Notes: generated by a model not told the origin, from the sequence alone. 63,676 nucleotides of DNA from an uncultured Lachnobacterium sp. (GCA_937889225.1 CALAST010000036.1:1-63676), one strand, 5' to 3'; positions 25,520 to 33,789 are shown, counted from the first letter of the stretch. Program-made: numbers and translations.

Positions 25520-25568
25520 AGATGTAAGATAGTAAGCAAGATAATAAGCAAGATGAAGGAGAACTGAA

Positions 25569-26561
25569 ATGAACGAATATACACCACCATTTCAAATAAC
25601 AAATGAAATCGTATCCTATGTGGCTTCTATTTCTGAAAAAATTGGCAAAATATCTGTTGTCAGTAATTTAGAGTCAAAACCACATCTTAGAAAAAATAAT
25701 AGAATAAAATCAATTCATTCCTCTTTAAAAATTGAGGCAAATTCACTTTCACTTGGTCAGGTAAGAGATGTTATTAATGGTAAGTTGGTACTTGGAGAAC
25801 AAAAAGAAATACAAGAAGTAAAAAATGCCTATGCAGCTTATGAGAAGATGGAAGATATTGACCCCTATAGTATTCAAGCATTAAAAGAATTACATGGAAT
25901 TATGACAAAATATGTCGTAGAAGAATCCGGAGATTTCAGACATGGAGAAGAAGGTGTTTTCAATGGAGATGTATGCATTTTTATGTGTCCTCCTGCAAGA
26001 TTTGTACCTTATCAAATGGAAGAACTTTTTCATTGGATGAAAAAAGCGAAAAAAAAGGTACATCCACTTATTATAAGCAGTGTGTTCCACTATGAATTTG
26101 TATTTATACACCCATTTTCGGATGGAAATGGAAGAATGGCACGTCTATGGCATACCGCAATCTTATCACAATGGAAACCAATATTTGCATACATTCCTAT
26201 AGAAAGTCAGATTGAAAAATTTCAAGATGATTATTATGATGCCATTGCCAAATGTCATATACAAGGAGAATCTACTATTTTTATAGAGTTTATGCTTGCT
26301 CAAATAGATAAAATCTTAGATGAAATTGTCGGACAGTTATCTGAAAATGCTGAATATATGACAGAATATTTAAAAAAAATGCTTGATGTTATGGAATATG
26401 ATGTACCATATACAGCTAACACAATTATGGAATTGCTTGGTCTAAAATCCAAAGAAACATTCCGTAAAAATTATATGAATCCTGCCTTAAAACATAACCT
26501 TGTAAAAATGACACTTCCTGATAAGCCTAATAGTAAAAATCAAAGATATATAAAATATTAA
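25569..26561 (+). CDS. Fic-domain protein, likely AMP transferase with N-terminal self-inhibitory helix
   Basis: Fic enzymes attach AMP (or other nucleotides) to target proteins. The full catalytic motif HPFSDGNGRMAR starts at His181. The N-terminal helix carries SLKIEANSLSL (52-62), which matches the class II inhibitory motif (S/T)xxxE(G/N) with Glu56 as the blocking residue, except Ala replaces Gly. The C-terminal part (about 250-330) looks like a winged helix for DNA binding. AAGGAG precedes the ATG. It follows the ATPase gene by 49 bases on the same strand. Confidence 0.9.
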   Translation: MNEYTPPFQITNEIVSYVASISEKIGKISVVSNLESKPHLRKNNRIKSIHSSLKIEANSLSLGQVRDVINGKLVLGEQKEIQEVKNAYAAYEKMEDIDPYSIQALKELHGIMTKYVVEESGDFRHGEEGVFNGDVCIFMCPPARFVPYQMEELFHWMKKAKKKVHPLIISSVFHYEFVFIHPFSDGNGRMARLWHTAILSQWKPIFAYIPIESQIEKFQDDYYDAIAKCHIQGESTIFIEFMLAQIDKILDEIVGQLSENAEYMTEYLKKMLDVMEYDVPYTANTIMELLGLKSKETFRKNYMNPALKHNLVKMTLPDKPNSKNQRYIKY

Positions 26562-26641
26562 TTATTTCTATAAAAAAATATCTCTGAACAAAAATCATAT
26601 GAAATATTAGGCTTAATGGAAAAAATATAATATACTTTCTA

Positions 26642-26714
26642 TAAGTGCTCCTAATGATGATATAGGTAATATAGCAAATATAATACTATACTACGCCATC
26701 TTTTGGAGCACTTA
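26642..26714. repeat. Short element with 10-bp inverted ends
   Basis: TAAGTGCTCC (26642-26651) and its exact inverse GGAGCACTTA (26705-26714) frame 53 AT-rich bases 80 bases after the fic stop. No T run follows in either direction, so it is a palindromic spacer or a MITE-like scar. Confidence 0.45.
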
Positions 26715-26797
26715 CAAATCATCATTTAATTCTACTAAAAATAGTCAATAAATATCTTATTATAAAAATTTGTAAACTAATAAATACTTACAAATTT

Positions 26798-27000
26798 TTA
26801 ATATGCAAACATTTGTACCCAATAAATTCCATATCCTGTGTTTGAATGAAATGCACTTACACCAATATATTTATAATTCGGATTTAACATATTTGCATTG
26901 TGTCCCGGTGAATTTTTCCAGGCATTCATTACAGCTTCCGGTGTTTTTTGTCCTGCTGCAATATTTTCGCCCATTCCCCAATAACCGCATCCGTCTAAAA
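26798..27000 (-). pseudogene. C-terminal remnant of a CAP/YkwD-type (SCP-like) secreted protein
   Basis: The minus strand reads GYWGMGENIAAGQKTPEAVM, then WKNSPGHNANMLNPNYKYIG, and ends IYWVQMFAY before TAA. GENIAAG and SPGHNxNML are signature motifs of the bacterial CAP domain. The homology stops at about 27000, where an IS66 remnant begins; a TGA lies in frame just upstream. The rest of the gene is lost. It is not a copy of the CAP gene at 32180, which has a different CAP subtype. Confidence 0.85.
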
Positions 27001-27033
27001 CGTAAACGCATCATACTGCGTACCTTTTCTTAG

Positions 27034-27433
27034 CTTGTAAACCGAGACGGACGCCCTGCCGGCTCCAAGAGTTATATGTGGGTTTACCGCTCCGGACATA
27101 TGTATAAAGATAAACAAATCGTTCTTTACGATTATCATAAAACACGAAACAGTTCCCATCCAAAGGAGTTTCTGAAGGATTATTCCGGCATCTGTGTAAC
27201 CGATGGTTATCAGGTTTACCACACCATCGAAAAAGAACGCAACGACCTCCGTATTGCGGGATGGTCGCCAAACCTGCCGGAAAAAATTCGAAAACCTAAG
27301 TAACTCGGGGCGAGAACATCGCCTTTTAAAATATCAAGGTACTTGCTATGATGCGTTTACGAACACACAACCACATTTGCAGAAGTATTATTATTTAATC
27401 TTCCACAAACCCGAAAAAATATCCGGAAAATAA
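27034..27433 (+). pseudogene. IS66-family transposase (TnpC) internal fragment, frameshifted
   Basis: The plus strand reads SYMWVYRSG, then IVLYDYHKTRNSSHPKEFL, KDYSGICVTDGYQVYHTIE, which is the catalytic core of the IS66 DDE transposase (the middle Asp lies in VTDGYQ). The fragment starts after a TAG at 27031, lacks the N-terminal half, and shifts frame near 27260: RKKFENLSN continues in another frame. No intact tnpA/tnpB partner genes or ends are visible. The 60 bases between it and the next gene hold nothing else. Confidence 0.85.
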
Positions 27434-27493
27434 AGAAGAAAATCTTCGATTCAGTCAAAAAATTCTCTTTCTCCTATTTTCAGTTTCTAAAAC

Positions 27494-28120
27494 TTATATA
27501 TTACCACAAACATATTCACCAATAAGTATATCTTGCTCATTTCGCTGCATCTGTATCGGTTTATGTATAAAATTTATTGTAGTTCCAAAATTTAATCCAA
27601 AATTACTTCCATTCCATTCATTTTCCGCACTTACTGCTTTTTCACCAAGTCGAAGTCTTCTTGCTGATGGCATTGTTTCAGCTAACGATAAACGTACTTT
27701 TTCATAAGTGGTATACATATATGTTTCTATAATATGCATTTCTAACATTGCAGCAATTCCTTGTGCTAATAAATAACTTGCTCGAAACTTTCCTTTTACT
27801 TCTATCCATTTTTCAGTTCCCACAGAAGATTTCATTTCAATTAAATGCAGGTTCCAATTATTATCAGATACATTTTCAAAAATAATATGATCAACACGTT
27901 TGAACATCGACTTCATCTTATTTTTTTGAAAAAAATGGAGTTCTGTATGTTTTTTATCTACATTTTTTATAATAAGATTTTTATTTGATACTACTTGAAA
28001 ATTCAACTCACTTTTACCCGTATCTTCTGTTTCTTCTAAGTGAATTACATTTGCAGAATATTCTATAAAGTTTTCTATCATTAATTCATCCATTATAAAT
28101 TGTCTCTTTATATTGTTCAT
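27494..28120 (-). CDS. Putative PD-(D/E)XK-like nuclease partner of an AAA-type ATPase
   Basis: A 208-residue protein I do not recognise as a named family. The segment VDHIIFENVSD (Asp77) followed by HLIEMKSS (Glu95-Met-Lys97) has the D...ExK spacing of PD-(D/E)XK nucleases, with Lys followed by Ser-Ser as is common at that site. The next helix (KWIEVKGKFRASYLLAQGIA) could be the core helix. No signal peptide or membrane segment. It begins 6 bases after the upstream ATPase gene ends, so the two are made together and very likely act together. Function inferred only. Confidence 0.6.
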   Translation of the reverse strand: MNNIKRQFIMDELMIENFIEYSANVIHLEETEDTGKSELNFQVVSNKNLIIKNVDKKHTELHFFQKNKMKSMFKRVDHIIFENVSDNNWNLHLIEMKSSVGTEKWIEVKGKFRASYLLAQGIAAMLEMHIIETYMYTTYEKVRLSLAETMPSARRLRLGEKAVSAENEWNGSNFGLNFGTTINFIHKPIQMQRNEQDILIGEYVCGNI

Positions 28121-28126
28121 TCTATA

Positions 28127-29479
28127 TCATCCTTGAATTTCATATGCTTCATCCATAATTTCATCAAGAGCATCATTAAAAGTAGGTACTATAAAACCAT
28201 CCTCACCACATATAAGTTCTTCTACTTCTGTTTTTTCTCTTATTTTAGCTCTGAATTGATATATTTTCACTTGAGAATCATCCAATAAATCTAATTTTGT
28301 ATAACCCAATTTATCACAAATATCTTTATTATCTTCACGTTTGGATAATTTAATCATATTGTTGATATGCTGTAATATAATATCACTATGTGTTGTAATT
28401 ACCATTCCAATATTAGAATTTACAATCCGACCAATCATTTTCCCCATTTTGCTTTGTAATTGCGGATGTAAACACATTTCCGGTTCTTCATAGTAAAATC
28501 GATTAATATAATTGTGATGTTTTAAAATTAAGATGAAAGGAGATAGCTCTGTAACAACTGCCGATGAAAGACGAAGTGGGATTCCTTTTTTATATCCTGT
28601 TGGAATATATTGAACTTCTTTATTAGGCATCGCACTAAATTCAATTGTTCCATTGGTCATTTCTTTTTCTAAATCCGAAGCTAATTTTACATTTTCATCT
28701 TTTCCAAAATTATCTACAGATAAATCACCCATAATATCTAAAAATTCATTGATAGGACGAATAAATGGAGTAATCGTTTCCTTTTCATCCGGTAAATTAA
28801 AGGTATTTTTTCTTCCTACTTTATTAATAATATCTTTTGTAAGCATAAAACCAGTTCTTGCTGCTGGTAAATAAATACAGTTATTGATAAGTATTTCTTG
28901 TATATCTATATTTAAAATAACACTATAGATTACTTTAATTACATACCAATAAAAAAACTTTGATTTTCTATCTAGCTCATCTGTTACAATATTCCAAGCA
29001 AATAAAAATCTTGGTCCTGTATTATCTGACAGGTTAAGATATCCCATATTTTCATCTAAATCAAAATATAAACAATCTTCCTTTAAATTTTGTAATTTGA
29101 TTTCCAACTTTCCAATCTCAACACTTTTACTATTAAAAATTCTCTTAACTAAATTACCTTTCTTTTTCTTTAATTCTATATTCAAAAATTTATTTAAAAG
29201 ACTAGCTATTTCACCCAAAGGTATTTCATGATGTTTTTTTTCAATTGTAATTTCAATCTGTTCGCCAATCCAGTTAATGAGTTCATTTGCTTCATCTGTA
29301 TTTATATAATCTTCACCAATTAATGCTTCTACACCAAATTTTTCTATCCCCCATAGAAGTGCAAGCAAATAACTTTTTCCACTATTATTGTCTCCAACAA
29401 ATAGTGTCAACGGTGCAACTTCAATCTCTGCGGACTTTATCTTTCCGTAATTTTCTACACTTAATTTCCATGATGCCAT
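28127..29479 (-). CDS. OLD/AAA-15-type ABC-fold ATPase
   Basis: A 450-residue cytoplasmic ATPase of the RecF/OLD/AAA-15 group. In the protein from Met at 29479 the Walker A GDNNSGKS is at about 29-36; the signature-like LSSAVVTELSP, Walker B RFYYEEPEMCLHPQLQ and switch VITTHSDIILQHIN follow in the usual order. No Toprim domain is seen. The frame is open 13 codons further (ATG at 29518), but those residues lie at the edge of the IS607 element and do not fit the family start. Neither start has a strong ribosome binding site, so the insertion may have separated the gene from its own promoter. Confidence 0.85.
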   Translation of the reverse strand: MASWKLSVENYGKIKSAEIEVAPLTLFVGDNNSGKSYLLALLWGIEKFGVEALIGEDYINTDEANELINWIGEQIEITIEKKHHEIPLGEIASLLNKFLNIELKKKKGNLVKRIFNSKSVEIGKLEIKLQNLKEDCLYFDLDENMGYLNLSDNTGPRFLFAWNIVTDELDRKSKFFYWYVIKVIYSVILNIDIQEILINNCIYLPAARTGFMLTKDIINKVGRKNTFNLPDEKETITPFIRPINEFLDIMGDLSVDNFGKDENVKLASDLEKEMTNGTIEFSAMPNKEVQYIPTGYKKGIPLRLSSAVVTELSPFILILKHHNYINRFYYEEPEMCLHPQLQSKMGKMIGRIVNSNIGMVITTHSDIILQHINNMIKLSKREDNKDICDKLGYTKLDLLDDSQVKIYQFRAKIREKTEVEELICGEDGFIVPTFNDALDEIMDEAYEIQG

Positions 29480-29527
29480 ACCGTTTCTGCTACTCAAAAT
29501 ATGGACAATTATCCCCATATAGAGAAA

Positions 29528-29720
29528 TTGAAGTCCTTACGGATACTTCTTACTGTTTCATCGTGTATGTTTTGGTGGTTACAAGCAACACACTACTCAC
29601 ATACCATTGAACATTAGTAGTTCAATGGTCTTGACTTCTTGTACACTCCACAGTCGTAAATTCCCGACTAAGCCATCGGTACACACTTACAAATACTTGA
29701 TTATGCAACTTTGTAAGTTT
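29528..29720 (-). ncRNA. Predicted omega RNA (reRNA) of the IS607 TnpB, with adjacent guide
   Basis: The region after the tnpB stop on the minus strand has the layout of TnpB guide RNAs: a hairpin CCATTGAAC/GTTCAATGG, and a last hairpin GAAG..TCC-GTAA-GGA-CTTC ending in TTCAA at 29528. In the well-studied ISDra2 omega RNA the scaffold also ends in TTCAA and the guide follows directly. By analogy the guide would be TTTCTCTATATGGGGATAAT, read from 29527 to 29508. The 5' border, probably within the tnpB end, is a guess. Confidence 0.6.
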
Positions 29721-30870
29721 TTGCATCTCTTAAATTAAGACTTGCATTGAAATCCCTGTCAGCATGATAACCACATTCACAAATATATTCTCTATCTGAA
29801 AGTTTTAAATCTTTCTTGATACTTCCACATTTATGACATAATTTACTGGATGGATACCATCTGTCTACAATTCTTAATTCAATTCCTAATTCTTTGCATT
29901 TTGCTTCTAGTTTTGTTCTAAATTCATAGAACTTTTGTGAAGCAACTGCCTTTGAAAGATGTCTGTTCTTCATCATTCCTTTTACATTCAAATCCTCAAT
30001 CGTTATATAAGATGGCTTGGTTTTCACTATCTCCGCAATTGTTTTATTGATGTAATCCGTACGAATAGTATCTATTCTGTGATGCAGTTTTTGTACCTTT
30101 AACACTTGTTTTTGAATATTTTGTCGAGTAGCTTCTCCTTTCCATTTTTTATTGCGTTTCTTTAAGTCTTCGTATTTTCTCGATAGACAACGCTGCTTTC
30201 TTTTTAATTGTTTTTCTAACTTTTTTAACTTTGCTGTTTTGTTGATGTTTTTCTTTACAACACCGTTACTTATAACCGCAAAATCTTTTATTCCCAAATC
30301 AATCCCTAATCCCACATCATTTAATTGTGGTTTATCTGCATCCGGAATATCTATTAAAACAGATACATAATATCTTCCTGCTTTATACGAAACAGTACCA
30401 CTTCTAATTGTATATCCTTGCTTTGTTGTAGGAATATAGCCTTTTTCTTTTATTCGCACCCAACCAAGCGTTGGAATCTTAATTCTATGTCGTTCGCAAC
30501 GACAATCATTTGGATTATTTTTCACAAAATACATCTTTACATCCGATGTATGCTTTTTCTTAAATCGTGGAAATCCACTTTTTTTGTCAAAAAATCGCTT
30601 AAAAGCAGTACAAGCATTTTCCATAGATTTTTTCACCGACTTTGAACTTACTTCTTTTATCCATATATATTCCGGATTGTTTGGGAGAAACTCATTATTC
30701 AGCCATACACTAAACGATTTTGCACTCATAAATGTTTCCTCATTCTCATAAAGTTCTTTGTTATGAGACAAATAGAAGTTATAGATATATCTACATGTTC
30801 CAATCGTTTTCTTTATTTTTTGCTTTTGTTCCTCGGTCGGATTAATTTCCGTTTTATAACTCTTTAGCAA
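29701..30870 (-). CDS. tnpB: TnpB RNA-guided endonuclease of IS607 element
   Basis: TnpB is the omega-RNA-guided DNA nuclease ancestral to Cas12. The 389-residue protein is complete: N-terminal helix-rich RNA/DNA-binding part, then RuvC motifs with Asp191 (GLGIDLGIKDF), Glu292 (ITIEDLNVKGMM) and DRDFNAS (371-377), with the zinc finger CHKCG...CECG (Cys 345, 348, 364, 366) in between. All catalytic residues look intact, so cleavage activity is expected. It overlaps tnpA and is followed by its guide RNA. Confidence 0.95.
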   Translation of the reverse strand: MLKSYKTEINPTEEQKQKIKKTIGTCRYIYNFYLSHNKELYENEETFMSAKSFSVWLNNEFLPNNPEYIWIKEVSSKSVKKSMENACTAFKRFFDKKSGFPRFKKKHTSDVKMYFVKNNPNDCRCERHRIKIPTLGWVRIKEKGYIPTTKQGYTIRSGTVSYKAGRYYVSVLIDIPDADKPQLNDVGLGIDLGIKDFAVISNGVVKKNINKTAKLKKLEKQLKRKQRCLSRKYEDLKKRNKKWKGEATRQNIQKQVLKVQKLHHRIDTIRTDYINKTIAEIVKTKPSYITIEDLNVKGMMKNRHLSKAVASQKFYEFRTKLEAKCKELGIELRIVDRWYPSSKLCHKCGSIKKDLKLSDREYICECGYHADRDFNASLNLRDAKTYKVA

Positions 30871-31480
30871 GTTCCTCGTCCACCTTTATCTGATTTTTGT
30901 ATTTTCTGAAACCATATAATCTGCAACTAAATACATGTAAAATAAATAGAATATCTTGAACCAGTTCTTCATTTGGTGAAAGGGCTTCATTGTTTACAAT
31001 CATTATTTTGGTATTGAATTTTTCGCAAAACCGTTCAAACCAATCATATCCAAAACGAATAAATCTGTCTTTGCTCGAAATCAAAATGGTTTTTATTTTA
31101 TTCTCCATAACCTCGTCTAGTAGTTTATTCCATTTTTTACGATTGTAATTTAATCCACTTCCAAATTCTTCTATACATTGATTTACAATGATTCCCTTTG
31201 CATTACAAAATTGTTTTAAAAATTCCACTTGGTTTTGTAAGTCATCTTTTTGATTTTTTGTAGACACTCTGGCATAAATGACGACATTTCTTCTATCATT
31301 CTCTGTTTTTATTCCTTTAAATTGCAAATATTGGTCATATGTATAATATCTTCTATCCGTAGGTGTACGATTTGCTTTGAGTATTCCATCTTTATCCCAA
31401 CGTTGCAATGTTTTTACAGAAATTCCTAATAATTCAGCAAAATCTTTTGGTTTGTAGTTCTTGATATTTGTTGTATTCAT
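30854..31480 (-). CDS. tnpA: IS607-type serine recombinase TnpA
   Basis: This transposase cuts and rejoins DNA through a serine. The N-terminal MerR-like helix-turn-helix (ELLGISVKTLQRWDKDG) precedes the resolvase domain NVVIYARVSTKNQKDDLQ, with the catalytic Ser near residue 73. The order (DNA-binding domain first) is diagnostic of IS607. Start chosen at 31480 because TAGGAG lies 8 bases upstream; an ATG two codons earlier is too close to it. Confidence 0.94.
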   Translation of the reverse strand: MNTTNIKNYKPKDFAELLGISVKTLQRWDKDGILKANRTPTDRRYYTYDQYLQFKGIKTENDRRNVVIYARVSTKNQKDDLQNQVEFLKQFCNAKGIIVNQCIEEFGSGLNYNRKKWNKLLDEVMENKIKTILISSKDRFIRFGYDWFERFCEKFNTKIMIVNNEALSPNEELVQDILFILHVFSCRLYGFRKYKNQIKVDEELAKEL

Positions 31481-31507
31481 AATCATATCTCCTATTTTTA
31501 TGAATAC

Positions 31508-31536
31508 ATTATATCACTTTTGTCCATATTTATCAA
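31508..31536 (-). promoter_or_regulatory. Promoter of IS607 tnpA
   Basis: Minus strand -35 TTGATA (31531-31536), 17-base spacer, perfect -10 TATAAT (31508-31513), 28 bases before the tnpA start. The spacer contains AAATATGGACAA, which recurs inverted at 29497-29508 beyond the other end, a possible recombinase binding site. Confidence 0.75.
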
Positions 31537-31679
31537 TATTTCTAATTACTTAATCTTCCTCCTTTTTAATATAAAGTTCAACATTGTTTTTTAATTATAG
31601 CAAAAGTAGTTTAGCTTGAAAAGTCTTAGTTTATAGAAGAATAAAACAAAAATTTTCTTGAATAATATAGATAAGCAGA

Positions 31680-31841
31680 TTATTTCTTTGTTGTACCATC
31701 TATATATCGCCACGCACTATATAATGGTATATTTCCATCAAATCCAAACGATTGTACGCGGAATTTATACGTTGTCGATACACTTAACTTTTCTGCTCGA
31801 TAGGTTATCGTATTGTTATGGTATTCCAGCTTCATCACCAT
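31680..31841 (-). pseudogene. C-terminal fragment of a fibronectin type III domain protein
   Basis: The minus strand reads KLEYHNNTITYRAEKLSVST, TYKFRVQSFGFDGNIPLYSA, WRYIDGTTKK and a TAA. The pattern LxxxTxYKFRVQSFGxxG...YSAW is the F-G end of a fibronectin type III domain as found in secreted clostridial proteins. A stop and loss of homology just upstream show it is a remnant of a larger surface protein, cut next to the IS607 left end. Confidence 0.7.
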
Positions 31842-31921
31842 TATCTATATTTTCAATACAATCTGATACTTTTGTCAATTATATAATATCGAATAAAATC
31901 AGTTATATAGAGCAATGTGTA

Positions 31922-31956
31922 GGAGTATGTCATATCAAATTGATTCGACATACTCC
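31922..31956. other. 10-bp stem hairpin downstream of the glf remnant
   Basis: GGAGTATGTC and GACATACTCC pair perfectly around 15 bases, 20 bases past the glf stop. No T run follows on either strand. Confidence 0.5.
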
Positions 31957-31975
31957 CATATTAAACTCCATTTTC

Positions 31976-32089
31976 TTACTTCAATTCATTTTCCGCCATA
32001 GCAAGTGCACTAGCAATAACTGCATCCATATCATAATATTTATATTCCCCAAGACGACCTCCAAAAATGATATTTTCTTCGTAAGCGAC
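31976..32089 (-). pseudogene. glf: C-terminal fragment of UDP-galactopyranose mutase
   Basis: The minus strand reads NIIFGGRLGEYKYYDMDAVI and ASALAMAENELK before TAA. IFGGRLGxYKYxDMDxxI is the conserved C-terminal motif of Glf, the flavoenzyme that makes UDP-galactofuranose. Only the last 37 codons are left; the break at 32090 coincides exactly with the start of the terminator sequence that follows the next gene, so a recombination joined them. It suggests that the locus once made a galactofuranose-containing glycan. Confidence 0.8.
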
Positions 32090-32090
32090 T

Positions 32091-32153
32091 AATAAAAATG
32101 CCCAAAGAGTCAAATTTTCATTCTTAACTCTTTGAGCATTTTATTCATATGAA
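32091..32153 (-). terminator. Terminator of the CAP-domain wall protein gene
   Basis: AATAAAAATGC...CAAAGAGT and ACTCTTTG...GCATTTTATT form a long stem with a 16-base loop; both sides have A/T runs, so it may work in both directions. A diverged copy lies at 37056. Confidence 0.8.
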
Positions 32154-32179
32154 TTTTTAGTTTTACCTAATCTTAATTG

Positions 32180-33718
32180 CTATTTGATTACTTTTCCATT
32201 CTTAATAGTATACTTAACACCTTTTAATGTAATAGTTCCATTATAAGCATTATCAAGTTTTCCATTTTTCATATACCACTTTCCATATTCATTCTCAGCA
32301 ATTCCTGTATAGCTTGTATCCAACTTACCGTTTTTCATATACCACCAACCATACTGATTCTTTGCCATTCCCGTGTATGTAGTATCTAACTTACCATTTT
32401 TCATATACCACCAGCCGTACTGGTTCTTTGCCATTCCCGTATAGGTAGTATCTAGCTTACCATTTTTCATGTACCACCAGCCATACTGGTTCTTTGCCAT
32501 TCCCGTATAAGTAGTATCTAGCTTACCATTTTTCATATACCACCAGCCATACTGGTTCTTTGCCATTCCGGTATAGGTGTTATCCAATTTACCGTTCTTT
32601 ATATACCACCAACCATATTCATTCTTTGCCATTCCGGTATAACTGGTATCTAGAACACCATTCTTATAATAACACCAGCCATCTTTTGCTCTTATCATAC
32701 CATTTTCGCAATCAAGGAACGACACGGTATATGCCACAGTATCATACCCTTCTTCCACAATCTTTATATCAAATACATCTCCTATCGCTATACTATCCAA
32801 CGTATCTGGTCTCCAAATAATACATCCAGTTTGCCCATATCCACCATTATCCACATAAAATGCTCCCTCGGCTGAGTCTGCTGAAAATGTCCATTTCTTG
32901 TTATCGGAACGACGAGTCATAGTTACTGTTACTGCTTCGCCATCTACATAATGTCCTGTTGATACTGACCACGGATAATAGGATTTAAAATACTGTATCG
33001 GCATCACCTGTGCCGGCCATGCGACATAAGTTTGTCCACCGGGTGCAGTTCTATCAAAGGCATATAATGCATACCAACGTCCTGTTGCTCCAAATCCGAT
33101 ACTTCCCATCCTTGGATTAAGAATCCATCTTCTATGGCCAACACGGTCAATATTGGAACTATCATCATCTGCCATATAACCATCTATGATAGAAGTGTTG
33201 ATATTGCTATACCCCATACCAAGATTAGAAGAACTGCATCCTTCATATCCCATTGCATACAAATTATCATATTTGCTATCTGCTAATGCCGCAGGACGAC
33301 TTGGAAAATGACTCAATGTCCTATTGAGAGAATTCAGCAAAGTACCTGCAGAACACAATTCTGAATACTCCGAATTCAAAGTTACATTCGCATCTAATCC
33401 TGCAATGTATCGAATCTGATTCACCATGTTCAATGCAGACTGTAATGTTTCATTTGACAACACACCAGCTGAATATGGTTCCTGTAATGATGGTTGCACA
33501 CGATAGGTCACTTCCTGCTGTAAGCTTGCTGGATGTTTTACCATAAATGCCCTGATTTCATCTTGTGTACGCCTCTGGACGTTTAATCCTATTGTGCCCT
33601 TTCTTTCCTGTCCCGTTGATACATTCTTGTTTTCCTTACTTTCTGATGCAAATACTACTGATGGCACTGCCGTAAAAGTAAGCGTCATAGCCAGCATAAC
33701 TGCAATCAATTTTTTCAT
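32180..33718 (-). CDS. Secreted CAP-domain protein with C-terminal wall-binding repeats
   Basis: A 512-residue exported protein: signal peptide (MKKLIAVMLAMTLTFTAVPS, cut near ...VFA), an N-terminal Gln/Arg-rich stretch, a CAP/SCP-like domain (about 95-245, with NQIRYIAGLDANV, LSHFPSRP and VGHRRWILNP), a small beta domain, then seven about 22-residue repeats of the type GMAKNQYGWWYMKNGKLDTT and the cap VKYTIKNGKVIK. The repeats resemble choline-binding/cell-wall-binding modules. AAAGGAGAAATTGAA precedes the ATG I chose, 7 codons into the open frame. Several central repeats are nearly identical at DNA level. CAP function is unknown; the repeats should hold it on the wall. Confidence 0.9.
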   Translation of the reverse strand: MKKLIAVMLAMTLTFTAVPSVVFASESKENKNVSTGQERKGTIGLNVQRRTQDEIRAFMVKHPASLQQEVTYRVQPSLQEPYSAGVLSNETLQSALNMVNQIRYIAGLDANVTLNSEYSELCSAGTLLNSLNRTLSHFPSRPAALADSKYDNLYAMGYEGCSSSNLGMGYSNINTSIIDGYMADDDSSNIDRVGHRRWILNPRMGSIGFGATGRWYALYAFDRTAPGGQTYVAWPAQVMPIQYFKSYYPWSVSTGHYVDGEAVTVTMTRRSDNKKWTFSADSAEGAFYVDNGGYGQTGCIIWRPDTLDSIAIGDVFDIKIVEEGYDTVAYTVSFLDCENGMIRAKDGWCYYKNGVLDTSYTGMAKNEYGWWYIKNGKLDNTYTGMAKNQYGWWYMKNGKLDTTYTGMAKNQYGWWYMKNGKLDTTYTGMAKNQYGWWYMKNGKLDTTYTGMAKNQYGWWYMKNGKLDTSYTGIAENEYGKWYMKNGKLDNAYNGTITLKGVKYTIKNGKVIK

Positions 33719-33789
33719 TTCAATTTCTCCTTTTATCATTTGGTTAGTTTAAGTATTCAACTAAAATGAATATTTATAACTATTGAAAT

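Larger units (their letters stand above)
29528..31540 (-). mobile_element. IS607-family element (tnpA serine recombinase, tnpB, omega RNA)
   Basis: Contains intact tnpA (serine recombinase) and tnpB overlapping by 17 bases, the IS607 arrangement. The right end is placed at 29528 by the omega RNA end; the left end is not defined by sequence and lies somewhere between the tnpA promoter (31508-31536) and a fibronectin remnant at 31841. IS607 elements make no target duplication, so none is expected. Confidence 0.75.

Noticed and set aside
26995..27271. Minus-strand open frames of 75-86 codons
   Set aside because: They are antisense to the IS66 transposase fragment.
31658..32092. 144-codon plus-strand open frame
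   Set aside because: It runs antisense through the fibronectin and glf remnants, whose minus-strand reading matches known families.
32230..32690. Regular 66-bp repeats that might look like a CRISPR array (also in the other wall genes)
   Set aside because: The repeats are coding in one frame (22-residue wall modules) with no unique spacers, no palindromic repeat core and no cas genes.
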